Part shown: positions 61,892-64,000 of the stretch, one piece after another | Layout of the letters: every line of letters starts with the position of its first letter | How positions within the stretch are numbered: position 1 is the stretch's first letter | Assembly (NCBI RefSeq): GCF_006381105.1 | Contig: NZ_VDET01000002.1 | Span: 558,001 to 622,000 of the forward strand | Reading direction: 5' to 3' | Length of the DNA: 64,000 nt | Origin: Flavicella sediminum | GTDB taxonomy: Bacteria; Bacteroidota; Bacteroidia; Flavobacteriales; Flavobacteriaceae | Notes under the pieces: model-generated | The model's database searches: none | What the model was told of the DNA's origin: nothing | The model's input: only the letters and a program-made list of their open reading frames with translations | Translations under genes and position numbers: made by a program

Positions 61892-61899
61892 CAAATATA
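61892..61899 (-). promoter_or_regulatory. -7 box of tRNA-Asn
   Basis: The minus strand reads TATATTTG followed by CACTCG, 35 nt before the tRNA 5' end; a CTTG at 61919-61922 stands at the expected -33 spacing with one mismatch to TTTG. Confidence 0.6.
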
Positions 61900-62090
61900 A
61901 CTATTATTTTAAGTCTTACAAGTACAAAAAAACATTTTTTTGTTTTTTTGTACTTAATTAGAATTCTTAAAAACACATACCTCAACCAAATCAAGATTCA
62001 TCTCAACAATTTCAAGAGCCAAAACCTCAAGCAACCAACTGATTTTAAAAGGATTTTTATATATCTTCGCTGCAAAATTTCATCCAACTT

Positions 62091-64000
62091 ATGATTTTAA
62101 ACTTCTTTACTAAATACAATCTATTTAAACCATCGACACTTATAATACTACTTCTACTAACAGCTTGTAGTCGGAAAAATTATGACGAGCCCAAGGTTTC
62201 TTTAGAAAACTATGAAATTGAAGAGGGTTTCCAACTAGATGTTATTGCTTCAGAACCTTTTATTGAGGCCCCTGTAGCTATGGACTTTGACAACAAAGGG
62301 CGTATATGGACTGTAGAAATGAAAGGTTATATGCAAAACCTAGAAGGAACTGGAGAAGAAATGCCCAATGGAAGAATTACTATTCTGGAGGACTGGGACA
62401 ATGATGGCATCACAGATCATACGAAAATATTTATGGATGGCTTAGTACTGCCCAGGGCTATTGCTCATGTATATGGAGGTTTACTATATGCCGAACCGCC
62501 AAATTTATGGTTTGTAGATATTGAAAATGACAAACCCATCAATAAAGTATTGGTAGATGCCAACTTTACACATGGAGGAAACGTTGAACACCAACCCAAT
62601 GGCTTAATGCTGCATTTAGACAACTGGATTTACAATGCCAAATCGAGTTCTAGATACCAACGCAAAAACGGAAAATGGCTCAAGGAAAAAACTTCATTTA
62701 GAGGACAATGGGGTATTAGTAAAGATAATTTTGGTAGAATCTATTTTAACAACAACTCCGCCCAACTAAGAGGAGATTTGGTACTTCCTAATACGCATAA
62801 CAAAAACCAAGCTCAATCACCAAAGGCTTCTTTAGCAAAATACCTTACTACAGACCAAAGAGTATACCCATTGCACGCCACTGCTGTAAACCGCGGATAT
62901 GTAAAAGGAAATTTAGACAAAGACAGTTTACTAATTCGCATAACTGCTGCCTGTGGACCTGTTATCTACAGAGGAGATCAATTTCCTACTGAATATTCTG
63001 AAAACGCATTTGTTTGCGCCCCTGAAGCCAATTTAATAAAACGAAATATTCTAACTTTTGATACAATAGACATCCATGCGAAACAAGCCATACCTAAAAA
63101 GGAATTTATCGCCTCTACAGATGAAGGTTTTCGACCTGTAAATTTATTTAACGGACCTGATGGAAACTTGTACATTGTGGATATGCACCGAGGAATTCTT
63201 CAAGACAAAGCTTTTTTAACCGATTATTTAAAAAACCTTTACGCAAAAAAAGAATTGGACACCATAATTGGCATGGGAAGAATTTTAAAAATATCTAGAA
63301 AAAACGCCACTAAAAACAAACCAATCAACTTAAACAAACTTACTGTTTCAGAATGGCTGAACTTATTAAAACATAAAAACGGCTGGATTAGAGACAAGGC
63401 TCAACACATACTCATTTATCGTTACGAGCAAACGGCTATCCCTATGTTAAAAGAAATGGTTTTCGACACAGAGCACCCAATAACACAACTTCATGCACTG
63501 CATACACTAAACGGACTTGATGCCTTAGATTTTGACTACTTAAACAAAATACTTGAAAAACACACCAATACCAAAACCATTAGCCATACTTTGGTTCTTT
63601 TAGAAAAATTCGCATCAAAAAATCACTTTCCCACTTTTTTTAATTCTATAAAAAAACTACACGCTAAAAACAACGATCTTATCGATTTATACCTTGCTAA
63701 TTCTCTAGGAAATTGGGCAAATATCTCTAGCCCACCTATTTTTGATTTTTTAAATGAAATTGCACGAAGACATACTGCCAAAAAAATACACATTGAAGGA
63801 ATTGTATCCAGCTTAAATAACAAAGAAAACGAATACTTAAGTCATTTCCAAAACAACAAAAAAGACTCACTTACCGAAGCCTTAAAAGCATGCATCTACA
63901 ACAAAAAAAATCAAGCGCTCAACAACAAAAAGAAAAAAACATCAAAAGCTATTAAAGCTGGACAAAAAATATTTAAAAACATCTGTGCTACCTGCCATGG
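62091..64000 (+). CDS. PVC-type lipoprotein with beta-propeller dehydrogenase domain and c-heme motif (partial)
   Basis: The frame opens with ATG 62091 and runs off the right edge, so at least 636 residues are present and the 3' end is missing. A lipobox (LLTAC, Cys26) marks a lipoprotein. Residues about 40-420 resemble the membrane-bound dehydrogenase propeller domain of TIGR02604/PVC-type proteins (EGFQLDVIASEPF, APVAMDFDNKGRIW, DWDNDGITDHTK). Helical repeats follow to about 610, and the last visible residues are GQKIFKNICATCHG, a CxxCH class c heme site. Such proteins probably oxidise sugars or alcohols and pass electrons to the heme. A TATCTTCG at 62062-62069 is a possible -7 box. Confidence 0.85.
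   Translation, partial: MILNFFTKYNLFKPSTLIILLLLTACSRKNYDEPKVSLENYEIEEGFQLDVIASEPFIEAPVAMDFDNKGRIWTVEMKGYMQNLEGTGEEMPNGRITILEDWDNDGITDHTKIFMDGLVLPRAIAHVYGGLLYAEPPNLWFVDIENDKPINKVLVDANFTHGGNVEHQPNGLMLHLDNWIYNAKSSSRYQRKNGKWLKEKTSFRGQWGISKDNFGRIYFNNNSAQLRGDLVLPNTHNKNQAQSPKASLAKYLTTDQRVYPLHATAVNRGYVKGNLDKDSLLIRITAACGPVIYRGDQFPTEYSENAFVCAPEANLIKRNILTFDTIDIHAKQAIPKKEFIASTDEGFRPVNLFNGPDGNLYIVDMHRGILQDKAFLTDYLKNLYAKKELDTIIGMGRILKISRKNATKNKPINLNKLTVSEWLNLLKHKNGWIRDKAQHILIYRYEQTAIPMLKEMVFDTEHPITQLHALHTLNGLDALDFDYLNKILEKHTNTKTISHTLVLLEKFASKNHFPTFFNSIKKLHAKNNDLIDLYLANSLGNWANISSPPIFDFLNEIARRHTAKKIHIEGIVSSLNNKENEYLSHFQNNKKDSLTEALKACIYNKKNQALNNKKKKTSKAIKAGQKIFKNICATCH

Overview
The window is chromosomal DNA of a low-GC bacterium of the Bacteroidota, most probably a marine member of the Flavobacteriaceae. 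Four things support this. Many genes are preceded by the Bacteroidota promoter box TAnnTTTG and lack a Shine-Dalgarno. One secreted protein ends in a type IX (Por) secretion sorting domain. SusC-like/TonB-dependent and other outer-membrane barrels are frequent. The gene families (DUF2797, DUF2723, GH3, a deoxyhypusine-synthase-like polyamine operon) are typical of that group. I see no prophage, transposase, integron or classical CRISPR. The left edge cuts a transporter gene and the right edge cuts a large heme-binding lipoprotein gene.

Region by region. Positions 1-4760 hold the 3' part of what looks like an arsenosugar biosynthesis operon: transporter, phosphoesterase-like protein, periplasmic rhodanese, TIGR04282-type glycosyltransferase, DM13/T9SS secreted protein, purine nucleoside phosphorylase and ArsM methyltransferase. 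Convergent to it (4761-7929, minus) are a short Omp85 barrel, a GH113-like lipoprotein and another barrel. Positions 8135-15247 form a tightly packed plus-strand operon: FAD oxidoreductase, membrane 4Fe-4S protein, MORN-like protein and three glycosyltransferases. A LacI-type regulator follows. Positions 16437-17525 are a striking island: a single-domain GIY-YIG nuclease gene framed by ten direct copies (60-nt period) and at least two inverted copies of a hairpin-forming element. The island touches the 3' ends of three genes.

Positions 17527-34337 are mainly housekeeping: DUF2797, GH3-like adenylating enzyme, polyprenyl synthase, rlmN, queA, aroA, mazG-like. They also include a cluster of ion and mechanosensitive channel genes (CorA, CPA2 antiporter and four MscS-type proteins). 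Positions 35809-40686 form a sulfur module: a cysteine-bearing Crp/Fnr regulator, a SulP transporter, a persulfide-dioxygenase/rhodanese fusion and two YeeE/YedE half-proteins. The SulP and dioxygenase promoters each carry a GTAAC-N4-GTTAC palindrome exactly 22 nt upstream of the TAnnTTTG box, which makes a shared Crp/Fnr regulon likely.

Positions 40745-46304 (minus) are a compact polyamine operon: arginine decarboxylase, agmatinase and deoxyhypusine-synthase-like enzyme joined by 11-nt overlaps, followed by an acidic small protein, a VOC protein and a GNAT-nitrilase fusion. Positions 46691-49505 carry rplM-rpsI-rpsB-tsf. Next come an LTA-synthase-like sulfatase, a TonB-type outer-membrane protein, DNA polymerase I with a degraded proofreading site, a cysteine-free thioredoxin-like protein, a polysaccharide deacetylase and a DUF2723 membrane protein. 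tRNA-Gln and tRNA-Asn lie back to back near 61.6-61.9 kb, before the truncated heme lipoprotein gene.
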